Source: Epiperipatus broadwayi
Taxonomy: Eukaryota > Onychophora > Udeonychophora > Euonychophora > Peripatidae
Assembly (NCBI GenBank): GCA_028023455.1
Contig: JAQFVV010000207.1
Coordinates: 960,208 to 1,024,207 of the forward strand
Direction of reading: 5' to 3'
DNA: 64,000 nt
This document shows, in pieces, positions 10,816 through 22,560 of this stretch (positions are counted from its first letter, which is position 1; each line of letters begins with the position of its first letter). A program made the translations under genes and the position numbers. Under the pieces are notes generated by a model. The model made no database searches. It saw nothing but the letters and a program-made list of their open reading frames with translations, and was not told the DNA's origin.

Positions 10816-11378
10816 GGGTACATGAGCACAGACTTTCACATGACCCACCACTTTCCACACTATCTCATAACACTTATACACCTGAACACATATATGTTGA
10901 AAAAATAAATAATCACCAATACATGTATTTCATGCTAAACCAACAATCATCAGTTGGTCCAGATTACCATCTTTACATATATATGCTATGTGCTCAGATA
11001 TATATTAAATAGCCAAACCTCATATTTTAGGGGACAGGCTTCAATCTACTCCACACTCTGACTCTTCAACCATCCATCCAATTGAAAATCTGATGATGGA
11101 AATGTTCAAAGGCCACCCTGAGGCTGAGATTCTTGTCACACCATGTTGACCTAAGGTCAATGTGACCCCTCATGTACAGGACATAATCCATTTAATACAT
11201 ATACAAGGGATGGGCAAACATCTCTACTATGTAATAACTGAATCACACAGGCTTATTATATACCTGTGTCTATATGTGTAATATATAAGGTATATGAGCA
11301 CAGACTTTCACATGACCCACCACTCTCCACACTATCTCATAACATTGATATACCTGAACACACATACATGTTGAAAAG
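10816..11378 (-). mobile_element. Hammerhead repeat family C, direct tandem copy
   Basis: An insertion flanked by a 20-bp duplication with one mismatch, starting ATAATCAAG (10796-10815 and 11379-11398). The block beginning GAGCACAGACTTTCACATGA occurs at 10824 and again at 11296, giving a monomer of about 472 bp and about 1.2 units in direct orientation. The minus strand is the ribozyme sense; the ribozyme lies at about 10913-10972. The central part (about 10985-11280) is unique to the monomer body and has no protein. A direct head-to-tail partial dimer is what a circular or concatemeric RNA template would give when copied to DNA. That interpretation is inference. Confidence 0.8.
10913..10972 (-). 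ncRNA. Hammerhead ribozyme, family C
   Basis: On the minus strand: helix I strand ACCAA directly before CTGATGA (plus 10947-10953), a 15-nt helix II segment with a GGTTT loop, GAAA (plus 10928-10931), the palindromic helix III segment TACATGTA, and the cleavage triplet GTA. TTGGT follows, pairing with ACCAA. Predicted cleavage is between plus-strand 10920 and 10919. Helix II is partly mispaired in this copy (the outermost pair is T-T). The relic at 27.97 kb shows the better original form, GTGCTG paired with CAGCAC. All conserved core bases are present. Activity is inferred, not shown. Confidence 0.78.
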
Positions 11379-11449
11379 ATAATCAAGATTAACATATATT
11401 TAGATACTTTTGTGATCATAATGAAGTTCTCGTCCAAGTAATTTGAGAC

Positions 11450-12960
11450 ATGTTCACTACTGCTGTCTTCATGCTGATTCGGATATCATTCTTTTTATCT
11501 TCTGGTTCTGCTTTGATCTTTTTTGTTCCATATCATAATAAAGTATAGGATCAGAATCATTGGTCATCTTTCATCATAATACAACCAATAGATGCCTCAC
11601 TTCTTTTGTTTGATTGTTTGTTTGGTGTGGTGAACTTGTCTTCTCTATTACCTGATTCTGGAAGCTCATACTGATGGCATTTAAAAACTCAAGCCACTTT
11701 TTGTATGGTTTTTTTGGTGCTGTTGATCATTTGTTGATACAAAATAGTAAATTATATCAAATGGCTTTAATGATCTTTTTTTCTGTCATGCCAAATGCAA
11801 ACAGTGTCCTTAATTTTGACAATTGCTTTTGGAATAAATGAATGCAACTTTTACCACTTTTATGCCAAATGTTTTCTGCATAATTTGATAGCTGGTTGAT
11901 CTTCTGACAAACACTTGTTCAATAGTCTGAACTTTAGGAGTTAGGTTTTTTTATTAATGAATTCCGTCATTTCTTAGCAGGATCTTGTAAATGATTATAG
12001 GCAATAATCAATTGCTCTCTTTTTGTTAGCTAGTTTAAATGGAAATAATTCACCAGATATGAAATGTTCCATAGAAGTCTCTCTTCTTTCAATTCAGAAT
12101 GCCTGTGTTTTGAGAAATTGATTAGTACAACTAAAGATTGTATTTTCATAGAATTCTATTGTTTTTGAATATATTGTGGTATCACTTTTATTTACCTTCC
12201 TTAGATTCTTTTATCACTTATTTAAACCAACTTTGTGTATCTTCCTTCAGCTTTGCATAATCCATTGTCATTTGTAATACCAACTACTTCTTTATGGGTT
12301 GTTTGCATTTTTTCCTTGAGTGACTATGAGTTTATCTTTAAATTATAATCTTTACATTTAATCATCTATCTCAACCTTTTCTCTAACTTTTAATTTTTTT
12401 ACTCCTTCTACTATACTTTGGACACTTTTCTTTAAATTATTTTCATTAGATTCCATAGATTTTTGGACCACTTTCTCTAAATCAATATGTATTTTTTTTC
12501 TATTAACTTTATTTTCTCTTCTATTTCCTCTTGTATTTGAACTGCAATTTCCATTTTCATACTGCTTATGGTTTCTGTATCACCTCAAATTTTTCTTTCA
12601 TTTTTTAATGGATTCTTTAAAGTTCATTCTCTTTTTCTTCAAATGTTTGCTGCATTTCATTAACTGTTTGCAGCAGTTTGGCTTTCTTGTTGTGTTTCTT
12701 TATTTTTGAATACATTTTTATAAATTCTTTTTTAAATTCATTTATAAATGCACATATCATTTCACTATTAAGTGCATCTTATTTTTCTTCTGAATGTTTT
12801 TGTACCATCTGTGTGGCTTATTGCTTTATCAGCTTTGCTCCTATTGGCTGTATTGAAATTTGAGTTACCTATAGATCCATGTGTAATTGTGCTTCCATCC
12901 TTCTTGTTTTGAGTGTATTCTTGTTGATTATCCTTACTATTATTTTATTTATCCATTTTC
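11450..12960 (-). pseudogene. Decayed coiled-coil (gag/ORF1-like) reading frame
   Basis: Read on the minus strand, several short frames in shifting phase give charged heptad-like peptides. Examples are QIQEEIEEKIKLIEKKY (plus about 12490-12540), DLEKVVQKSMESNENNLKK (about 12427-12483) and FINEFKKEFIKMYSKIKKH (about 12690-12750). These look like the coiled-coil N-terminal part of a retroelement structural protein, comparable in style with the gag at 48.7 kb, though I see no specific match. Nearer 11870-11930 a segment reads TIEQVFVRRSTSYQIMQKTF. No polymerase domain is linked to it. The source family is unknown and an intact product is impossible. Confidence 0.4.
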
Positions 12961-13480
12961 TTTATCAGATTTATAATTTTAATATTTTTATTTATACTAT
13001 TTTTATTTACACTCTATGATTAAATAAACATATAATAACAACATAAGAAATGATTAAATAAACACACCAGTCTCAACTTTCCTAAACAATTGCCTCCAGA
13101 ATAACATGGTACACTGCCATAATATTTATATATGTATATGCTGATGATTATTAAATATTTTCTTACATACCAAAACTCAAACTACTGCATTCATGAAAAG
13201 TTATTTCATATACTTTTTGTAAATTTTCTAATCTTATTTCTAATTTCAAACATTTATTGCATGTTATTTATTATACACTACTGTATATTAATGTTTTCTT
13301 GTTCTTATGTTAAGTGCATTATATGTCTGTACAGAAGTGAAGTTAAGCAGAAGCAGGGTGATGTTTAGGCAACACATTGGTTGTGCCAAATATGTAACAG
13401 TAATTTGTATTTTTTTTTCAATATGCACAAAAATAAATTAATACACTGTACAGGCTTACACCTGCACATACAGATATACA

Positions 13481-13690
13481 TGTAATATATAAGGGGTTTG
13501 AACTCAGACTTTCATACAAACCTAAACTCTCCAAGCTATCTCATATTGCTGATCCACCTGATCACACATGTTTTATTGGTGATTATTTATCTTTTCAACA
13601 CGTGTGTGATTAGATGGGTCAGCAATATGAGATGGCTTGGAGAGTTGAGGGTTGTGTGAAAGTCTGAGTTCAAATTCCTTATATATTACA
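13481..13690. mobile_element. Hammerhead repeat family C, short inverted dimer
   Basis: A 210-bp near-palindrome centred near 13585. Both arms are the 3' half of the family C monomer, ending in the recurring terminus (TGTAATATATAAGG and its complement). The plus-sense arm begins in TATTGGTGATTATTT, which is where the monomer is predicted to be cut by its own ribozyme (just before TTGGT). The arm is therefore what a copy of the cleaved 5' end would look like. The catalytic core itself is absent from both arms. The transcript would fold into a long hairpin. The minus-strand open frame at 13573-13794 overlaps it by chance. Confidence 0.72.
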
Positions 13691-13799
13691 AATATATAAT
13701 GTAAATTTTGACTCAAGTTGAGCAAATATAATATTAGATTAAAAATAGTTAATATATTTCTGATAAAAATGATTATATATATAATATTAACCAAACCTC

Positions 13800-16700
13800 T
13801 GTAATAATGCTACTGCTGATTTATGACTTAGTATTGAAGATTAAACTAAGTATAAGTCCTCTCCCCAAAAAAATAAATTTCTTTTTCTATGTTCAATACA
13901 AAAGAATGCAAATTTAAATACCAAATCTTCTAAATACAAAGTTTATTTCTGAAAAACTTATTAATGCCTGATCATTATCATCAATAAATTATTACCACCA
14001 CCCCTGCATAAATTCCAGCAGATGGCATTATTTGCATGGATTGTGGATTAGTAATAGCATAATGGATGCTAATGGCTTAATATTCAAATTGAATTGGATA
14101 AGCTAATACAATCAAAGTGGATTAATAAAAAATAATGATTTATTAAGAATAGATATATAAAATTGTTGCTTTATATATTTGCAACTATTACTAAGTAAAC
14201 AAAATTTTAAAAGTAATAATAAAAAAAAAATGTTTTAAATTGAAGGCATTAAAGTTATATTGATAAGATTTTACCAACTATTACAACCATGGTTTTCTGG
14301 AGATATTGTTCTTTTATTATATTTTTGTTCCACCAAAAATGATACTTATTTTCCTGATGCACTGATAAAAGGGTATTCCATGATATGGGTGATGGTAGTC
14401 AATAGTTCTTGTTGGTGTCATGGCCCCATGCACTTCTTATGGCATGATTAAAATAAGCAATGGCAGTTTTATCAAACCTCAGCATTAAATCTGATTGCAT
14501 TATTTTTTGAGTCTCTTGACTTGTATAATTCTTGGTTTCTGACACACCTAATAGATGGTCTTCTGGAAAATGCCATGGTAGCTGTGGATTTCAGTATTGA
14601 AAAATACTTTCAATGTTACCAAGCTATGTCAATCCAAACATTGTTGGAAAACAGTTTTAATCAGTGATTTCTCTCTTTTACATTGGATCACTACAATCCT
14701 GCTTCTTTAGTCTTCAGATAAACTAGAAAAAAAACCTGTTCTTTAGTCATTCATTTATACTCAACATATATTTTCTGAACAACAGATTCATCATTCGCTA
14801 GTTGCAAGATTTAACATCCATTTCTTTACAACAATTATGTTTATAAAAAAAACATTTTTTTTATTCCTTTCACCACATGTTATGAAAAGAAATAATTTAA
14901 AATATTTTAAAATTATATCATGATTTCATAACCAAAAGAGAAAACATTTTTTTTTTCTTTGCTTATAAAAAAAAATCATGACCAACTTTTAAAAAATTGA
15001 TTATTAACTTATTTATTTTTATTAAATTATAATTTTAAATAATATATTTACATTCGCCATCAAATTTACTTTAGAAATTGACAAGTTTTTCTTTTAAAAT
15101 TCCATTCAAGAGGGAGGCCAAGAAGAGGCACAAAGTACTTAAACTTTTTATGAGTTATGCAATTCAAATCATTGTGTTCATCAGAACTAATTTTTCTTTT
15201 TTTCTTCCCATAATACAACTTATTGTTTTGTTTTTTTATCTATTACAAAGTACATTTTTTTAATAAAATATTCAACAGTATGAATAAAATGTATAAACAA
15301 ATTTTTCTTTTAATTTTCTAAACAAGTATATAAAATGATATTAGGTTACATCTAATACATGCTCACATTTACCCATCAACAATCAATATATTTATCACTC
15401 AATAAAGGTTTTTTGCTAAAAAATTTTTCATGCAACTTTATAATGTAAGTAATTTGAGCTGCTTTTGAATTTGTTTTACTTACAATATATATATATGTTT
15501 TGACATCAGTATGTGTATCTATATTGAGTCTAAATTAACAGTTGATGAAACAATATTATGAGAAAAAGATAATCTTTAATTGATTCATTACCTATTTATT
15601 TTATTTGGATATCAGTAGGTTGTTCTGAAACATGAACTTAATCTCTTTTAAAATAAACACTTGGGTGAGATTAGTGTTTCCTAAATAATAGCAATAATAA
15701 GATTATCAACAATCCATATTACATAGCTACCTCACTCTGGTTCATCTTTCCTTTGATAAGATCCTCTTTCATTTATATTATTCTATCCTCTTTCCATAAA
15801 TATTACATTCAGCAAGTTATTTTCAATATTAGACAGTTAATTGGGAGTTTCTCTGATTTATAAACTAAATGAATCTTCTTATAATAATATGCAAGAGAAG
15901 ATTAATTTAATAAACACAACAGCTATATATATATATATATTGAACCGGATTGAAATCCGATTCAATGGTGTTATTACAAAAAAAAAAAATTAAGTTTTTA
16001 ATTTTTACTAAACTTAATTTTTGTTAAATCTTATTTAATGTTTAAATTTTTATTATTATTTAAAAAGAATACGTGTATCAAAATACACACGTTTATATGT
16101 GAAACGGATCATTTTAATGTTTATTGATTTATTTTAAAATAGTTTTCTTATACTGCTTGTTTTTACTTTAAATCAATTTGATTTAAAAACAAGCTGGCTA
16201 GCTAATTGCATTCCTGTTGCTTTTATTTTAATTATTGTAAATTAATTCTAAAAGTAGAGATTTGATTTTTTATGTAGTTGTTTTCATTTCAATAATCCCT
16301 GGGTAGAATTCTTAGATTAGATTGAGCTGGAGATTAATATTTGCCCTGCCTTAGGTGTAGCATTCAACAACAAGGAAAGTGTTTCACGGGAAATGAAGCA
16401 AGGTATAAAGAGCCCCCAAAATTTGGACAGTGAGTTAATTAATTATTCTTAATTAGACAAGCTGTTTCTCAAATGAAAGTTTATATCAGTTCAGACATTT
16501 AAATTCTTAAAGAAAATTCGCTGTTATTAAATCCTTTTGCTTGCAACAAGATGACAAATACTATACGTGTTATCACCACCTGAATGGCTTGCTAACTTAA
16601 CAAAAGATGGATCCCTAACTTCCAAATTTGCTCCAGTAATGCCTTAAACATCTAGAAGAAGCTGGAACCTCTTTACCTCTACCTTGCCACTGTCAAAGAA

Positions 16701-17480
16701 CTGGAAATGAACTAAAATAATAGTGCGCACTCTACATGAACATTGTTTTTACTGCAAGGTAACTATTTTCTTTTTTATTCTTCCCAGGGTAAATTAATTC
16801 TCATTAAATCTCCGCTCAGTCTAATAAAAAAAAATCTGTATTCATAAGCTTAAGTAATCTATTTAGCCTCATATTTAATATTTGCTGTGTTTTCTAGTAT
16901 TTTGTAGTGTGTCTTGGGAATTTTAGTTTTAAGATTCCAAGTTACTTACAATTTTTGTTTATTGGAGAGTGACGAGTGAGTTTTCTATTGTTATGTAAAA
17001 CTTTTTATAAATGTTTTGGTGGTCATGCATTTTAAATGCTTACCTGTAATTATTTTATTATTCAATAATTCATTTGTAAACGCTGTGTTTGCATGTTCGC
17101 AAACCTCCAAAAATCTTTTGGCTGACGACTTTATTGTCTAATTTTCCACAGGTGGGGATTTCGTTTCTAATATCTCTGAAAGCGGAAATTAGAATTGTGT
17201 TTTTCTTTGTAATTTTATAAGTCATCAGCAGGAAGATAATATTTATCCCTTTTTAAATTATAGGTGAGCGATACTTTCATTCTGCTAAAGTATTTAAAAC
17301 TTTTAATATTTTTGTACTCATGTGCACTCTCCGATAGATTTATTTTTGTATTTATTACGTGTGCTTTAAATTTATCAGAGCATGTACTTGGAATTTATTT
17401 GTAATTCATTTTCTTTAATTGCTGGGGCAAATGTAACTGGTTTTCTAATGATTTACTTTTCTCTTATTGAGACCATTAAT
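13800..17480. other. AT-rich stretch, little recognised
   Basis: No coding frame I can support. Minor structures: a TA run followed by an imperfect hairpin TTGAACCGGATT/ATCCGATTCAA (about 15941-15968), and a hairpin with GCTTGTTTTTA and TAAAAACAAGC arms at about 16158-16196. Several small open frames (14260-14451, 15078-15263) have ordinary AT-rich composition and no recognisable product. Confidence 0.45.
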
Positions 17481-17500
17481 TATTAATTTTAGAGTAATTT

Positions 17501-17780
17501 TCACCAATCGTTTGACTGGGATTCACCAGTTTTTAATTGTTTTCCTTCATTTTCAATCATGTTTTTCGTTTGTTCTTGAGATGGATCAATTACCATTATT
17601 TTAAATGTAATAATAGGTGCAGCTCCTACCGACATAATGACATTCAGGGTCCGACCATTTTTGGGTCTTGAAAAGCTCATCGGCACTGGTTTCTTTGATC
17701 TATTTCAAGGGCGTGTTGTTTGAATATCTGAAAGTGAAAGTCAATGTTTGGGTGAATCCTCTGCTGAATGAAATTTGCTT
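17501..17780 (-). other. Possible coding relic or exon-like segment
   Basis: A minus-strand frame (stop at about 17501) encodes MSFSRPKNGRTLNVIMSVGA and continues through a mixed, non-repetitive sequence. Its composition is less AT-biased than its surroundings, and neighbouring phases upstream (17690-17780) also read as plausible peptide. I recognise no family. It could be the remnant of a transposase or of a host exon, or chance. There is no splice-site pair I would defend. Confidence 0.22.
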
Positions 17781-17789
17781 CCTCCCTTT

Positions 17790-19300
17790 ATAATTCGTTT
17801 ATTAGAAGATCAGTCGGTCTGTCATAGCTTTGCATTTAGTATTTCTGGTACATGCCTGAGTTAACCCTATTTATTGCATCATAACTAAATTATACTTCAT
17901 AATTTATTTTCTCTTAATAAAATTTTAGAATTTGTTTAAACTTAATTTGGCTGACATTTGTCTTTGTGCTTTTTGTCTCAGTTGTCTAAACAGTTTAAGA
18001 TCTCTTGTTTCTTCCTGAGTCTAGTCGGCGCAAACCATCATCATCATCTATTCTGATCACAGTAAATAAATTTTCCAGATACATAGTGGTGTGGTGGCGC
18101 CCTCTGTGTCAGAATGGATTGAGTATCCGGTAGAATATATATATAAATGATATTTACAGTTATGTCATTTATTGCTGCCGCAATATATTTAACAAAGACT
18201 TATTAATTTGCTAAAGTGTATTATACTACTTCTTTATCAAATTAGTAACAAAAATTTTGAATTCATTAAAATATAGTTCTTATTTATGAATTATATCTTA
18301 TGATTATTAATCTTATACTGTTCCTTTTCCTTATCATCTGACTGTCACAATCTATTTATATTATTATATTTAGTGCTATTTAATGATTCTGTCACTTAAG
18401 CATTTTTTATAAATAATTAAACCAATTCAACTTATTCTGTTTACTGTAATATATGGATGGATTCTTCAATGTCTTTAATCATTAATCTGTATATAAATAC
18501 ATTTGTAAGTTTGGATACAATATTTTAAAAATGATTTTTTTTTACCATAAATACTGAATTACTTTTTAGTTTTATATCTTCTTAATAACAATCACCAAAT
18601 ACTTAAGATCATATTTTTAAACTATGTTGTTGTTCACACTGTATTACCTCATTTAAATATACAAGAGATGAGAAACGTCATAGACAGGGTCAATTAATAA
18701 AAGGGCTAATAAGCAAATATGATAATATCATCAAACAACATCCATTTACATAAAATCAAATACATAAGAAAATATTTCAAAAATGCTCACTCAGTATTCA
18801 AGACTACTATAATTTAAATTAATACCTTAAAAAGCACGTTCCAATAACAGTTTAACTGTGTAAGTTAAATAAATCAGTTCTTTAAATACTCTAGTACTTT
18901 CCAAATTCTCTGTCTCATTAAGGGTTATGGTACATGACAGGGTAACTTCCATGGTCAAAACAATCAAGAAATTTGCAGTAAATCATCCTCTAAGCTTATA
19001 TGAACTGACATGGCACACCTATTAAGTAGTATCAGATGATAAAGAGTTACATTATTATAAATATTATTGCATGACATAAACATATTTAACTTTGCATTTC
19101 ACTTTTAAAATTACTCTGAAAATATCCAACACTGATTTAGCCTAACTGCATACAGTATTAACATAAAAAAAAATATTTTTATTCTCAGATATTAATTAAA
19201 TATAATTTATCAATATGTTTTACATCCTTTTTAGCTTTAATTAGATTAGATTTAAATACAATATAATAACAGTCGGTTTTATATATGTTAAATATGTCTA
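17790..19300. other. AT-rich stretch, nothing recognised
   Basis: No supported feature. A CATCATCATCAT run near 18038 is reminiscent of the RTE-like LINE 3' tail, but it has no LINE sequence attached. Confidence 0.45.
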
Positions 19301-19309
19301 ATTAGAGAG

Positions 19310-19440
19310 TATTTGAACATAGATGTTGAATCTCTCTTTAGCTATTCACTCCATCTGATATAACCAACACACATGACTACATATAAATAAAAAGATAAAT
19401 GGCCTCCAATATAAAATTTGCTATCTTAATATAAACTGTG
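19310..19440 (-). repeat. Relic of hammerhead repeat family C
   Basis: Weak but collinear match to the family C 3' half read minus: a TTTGAAC...GTTGAATCTCTC block, ATATAACCAACACACATGA, then AAAAAGATAAAT and CTCCAATAT, which is the helix I/cleavage region. The ribozyme core is not present. This adds one more, older, copy to the family. Confidence 0.5.
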
Positions 19441-19477
19441 CATGGTTTATATATATATATGTTAAAACGAAGATTTG

Positions 19478-19668
19478 CACGGGTTAAATATATAAAATAC
19501 ATAATTTGCGGGTTCATCCATGTTAAAAACTTTTAATATTAATATACTGACATTTCGACTTGGTCACACAAGTCTGTGGATGGCTTGTGTGACCAAGTCG
19601 AAACGTCAGTATATTAATATTAAAAGTTTTTAACACGGATGAACCCGCAAAATATGTATTTTATATAT
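19478..19668. repeat. Foldback hairpin of about 190 bp
   Basis: Two arms of about 85 bp are near-perfect inverted repeats (left about 19490-19574, right about 19584-19665) around a loop of about 10 bp containing CTGTGGATGG. The arms include TGCGGGTTCATCC and TTTCGACTTGGTCACACAAG with their complements. It lies between TA-rich runs, as expected of a small foldback or MITE in TA targets, but a target duplication cannot be separated from the TA repeats. No coding content. No other copy is seen in this window. Confidence 0.75.
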
Positions 19669-19679
19669 ATATTGTGACC

Positions 19680-22330
19680 ATCTGGATGGGCACAAGGGTT
19701 TGAGATACTTTGTATCTTAACTGAATAGTTGTATTATATTAAAAAAAATGAAATAGCCTTAGAATTTTAAAATTTTTTGCTGGAAATTGTTTAAAGCTTA
19801 TATATGGATTGCTTATGCAGTTAATTGACCACTTTATAAGTATCCATTATTATTAGTGTGGTTAATGAGGTATTTAATGTACAGAAGAGAGGTTGTTTAT
19901 TAATGGAATTGATACATTTTGTCAGAAAGATGCAAAGTTATCCTATGTCAGTATAATAGTGGTTGAATAGTTTCAAAATCCTTCTTCTTTAATACTTATT
20001 CTTTTGTCAACAATTAATAGCCATTTCAATTACATTTAGTTAGGATAGTTTAATATTTAGGTTGCAGTACATGTGCATGCATATATGTCTATATTATGTT
20101 TCATTTCATCTTTAATAACAGCAAACAATAGTACATTCACAATAAAAACATTTAAATTACAGTAATTATCTTAAATAATTTAACAAATATATATTTCTTT
20201 CCAATGATTAATAGATAGTTGAATCAATGAATTATTTTACAAATTAAATAAATTATTAATCATTTTTATTTAATAATTAATTAATATTCATTTTTCTTTC
20301 AAGTTTGTAAAAGCTATTTATTTTATTATTATTATTTTTTTTGTCTTCATTTAGTTCTAAAAATCAAAGTGATTTTTTTTTAGAAAATTTTTTTTTGAAT
20401 ATGTAATTAGCTGAGATAGAAGAGAATTGTGGGAGTAACCTTGTGAAGGGAAATGACCTTTGCTAAAGAGCTATTTAACAAATATCTCCAGTAAAAAATT
20501 TGCTTATTAGGTAATATAACTGTAGCCAGTAAACAGTGGTTCATTTATTGTGAAAATTAAAAACCAGTTGCTGTAGTCAAATTGATTTTAAAAAGAACTT
20601 TGGAGTAAAACTTCGAAAGGACCTTAAGAAATTTATTATGGGAAAAGCTAACTAGAATGGAATTCTAAATTTTAAAAAGGTGCACAGTTTACTTTGCTCT
20701 CCTCGATTTAAACATTTTGAATTAACCGCTTCATAACTATTGCTTTCTTTTAAAAATGTATGTTGATAATGTCCAGTCTCCATTACTTCATTTAATTGTC
20801 ATTTTAAATAAGAATAAATTGCATGAATATTATTGTTGTATCACTAACCAACGTGTGTCTTTTAATATATCTAGAAAACACATGCAGAACTATTTTACAG
20901 AATATATTTTAATTCTTCACTATTTTCCGTGTTGTGTTTTTGTGAGGATTAGACATAAAATTAAGGATATGCATATTTTGATAAATCATGCCTTGTTTAA
21001 ATTCATCATAAAGAGATAACGGTATTTATTTAGCTGGTATTTCTGGAAATAATATGTATTTTAAAATGAAGGAAATAAATGTGAGTTACTTCAAATTAAG
21101 TGTTTGCTTAAATCAAATGGAAGGATAGAAATGCAGGTAATTTTTGTTTTCTTCGATAAAGATGGAAAATAAAACAAAGTATTATTAATTGTGGAACTAC
21201 TAAGGAATCATGGTATATTAATTGACAATATGTAAGAATAAACCATGCGTATAATAGACTATAAAGTGTCAAATGCTATTCAAGAAACTACTAAGGATAA
21301 TTGCATATTTAATCTACAATTACAACGGAGAATGTTTTATATTTTCAGTATAATAAAGGAGAAATTGATTGCTTATGTATGATATAGTAACTCAAATAAC
21401 TTTGTTATGAACATTGAAGATGCTGAGTTCTATTTAAGCATGATTATATTTGTTTGGTTATCCTACCACAGTTTATTTTAATTTAAATTCAGTTTGGAAT
21501 GTGTCCCATATTGTTTCATAAACCTGGAACAGAGCTTTGCAAGTGAACTTTTATTTTAAGTTACTAAACTAATAACCTTTGTTTCTTTATTTTTTTTATT
21601 GCTTGTCATAATTAATGTATATGATAGGTAGATAGGCTTATTTATTATTATGTTTATTTATAATTTGGGTTATTTTGACCTTCAAGACCGTCTCCGAAGC
21701 GTATCCAAATGAGGAATATGCTGGTAAAAATTGACTGTGTTCAAATAGGTCTTATTGTTCTTTTATGAAGGTAAAAGAAAGAAATATTTTTTTAAATATA
21801 TTGTTAGAGAGGTTTATATTTATTTTGCATACTTTATTATCTCAAAGTGAGAATTTTTTTTTTTTGAATCAACGAACATATAATAGAAATAGTTTGCAAG
21901 ATATGAAAGAAAGTTCATTCATAATAATTATAAATATCAAATTTTAAAAGTAACCTAAAGTTTATTCTGAATTAAAAGTTATACCTTAATGCAATATTTA
22001 ATTACCATGTTGCCTGCATAGTGTGTAATTTAGAGTTAATTTTATATATATTTTTGTTCACAGGTGTGTGTTTGTTTTGTACAATTATGACATTTGTTTG
22101 ATAAAGTTCAGTTTGTGAATATTTTATGTATAAATTTCGGACGCTGTCATATTCTACTGAGTTGAATGGATTAGTAGGTTATCTGTATGTCAGCGTGTAT
22201 TTATAATGTTCGATATTTAGAAAATCTATGAAAATAGAAAGAAATCTGATTGCATTATAATGTCTGTAGGAATAAAAGATTTTGCTTATTTAGTATATGT
22301 TTTTCCATGAGTAGAGCCTAGTTTATATTA
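19680..22330. other. AT-rich stretch, nothing recognised
   Basis: No coding or repeat feature that I can support. The open frame 20756-21019 has composition typical of AT-rich non-coding DNA and matches nothing I recognise. Confidence 0.4.
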
Positions 22331-22339
22331 TATGCATAT

Positions 22340-22560
22340 GATTAAATGATATTTTTTTTGAAGTTAAGTGATGTTTTCTTAGAGCCCTGGTGATGAGGAA
22401 AAAGTCCCCACCAATGGTGTATTTAGAAGTAGATGAGTTAGTGTTGAAGTATGATTAAATGATGTTTAGGAAGTTATGTGACATTTTTTTTAGATTCTTG
22501 GTGATGAAGAAATGTTCTCCACCAACAGTATATTTAGAATCAAATGAATTATTGTAGACG
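22340..22560. repeat. Diverged two-copy tandem repeat, about 120 bp period
   Basis: Two successive blocks share order and wording: TGATTAAATGAT, GAAGTTA.GTGA, then GGTGATGA.GAAA, CCACCAA, and GTATATTTAGAA.. The copies differ at many positions, so the duplication is old. No open frame runs through both copies. Confidence 0.65.

Noticed and set aside
11090-11110. Second CTGATGA box in family C
   Set aside because: CTGATGATGGAAATG has no helix II or helix I partners. The real motif is at 10913-10972.
18030-18060. LINE 3' end at the CAT repeat near 18038
   Set aside because: The trinucleotide resembles the RTE-like tail, but no LINE sequence adjoins it on either side.
19540-19625. Fourth hammerhead ribozyme in the 19.5-kb hairpin
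   Set aside because: GAAACGTC is present, but the upstream box reads CTGTGGAT rather than CTGANGA, and helix I does not pair. The pairing seen is explained by the inverted repeat itself.
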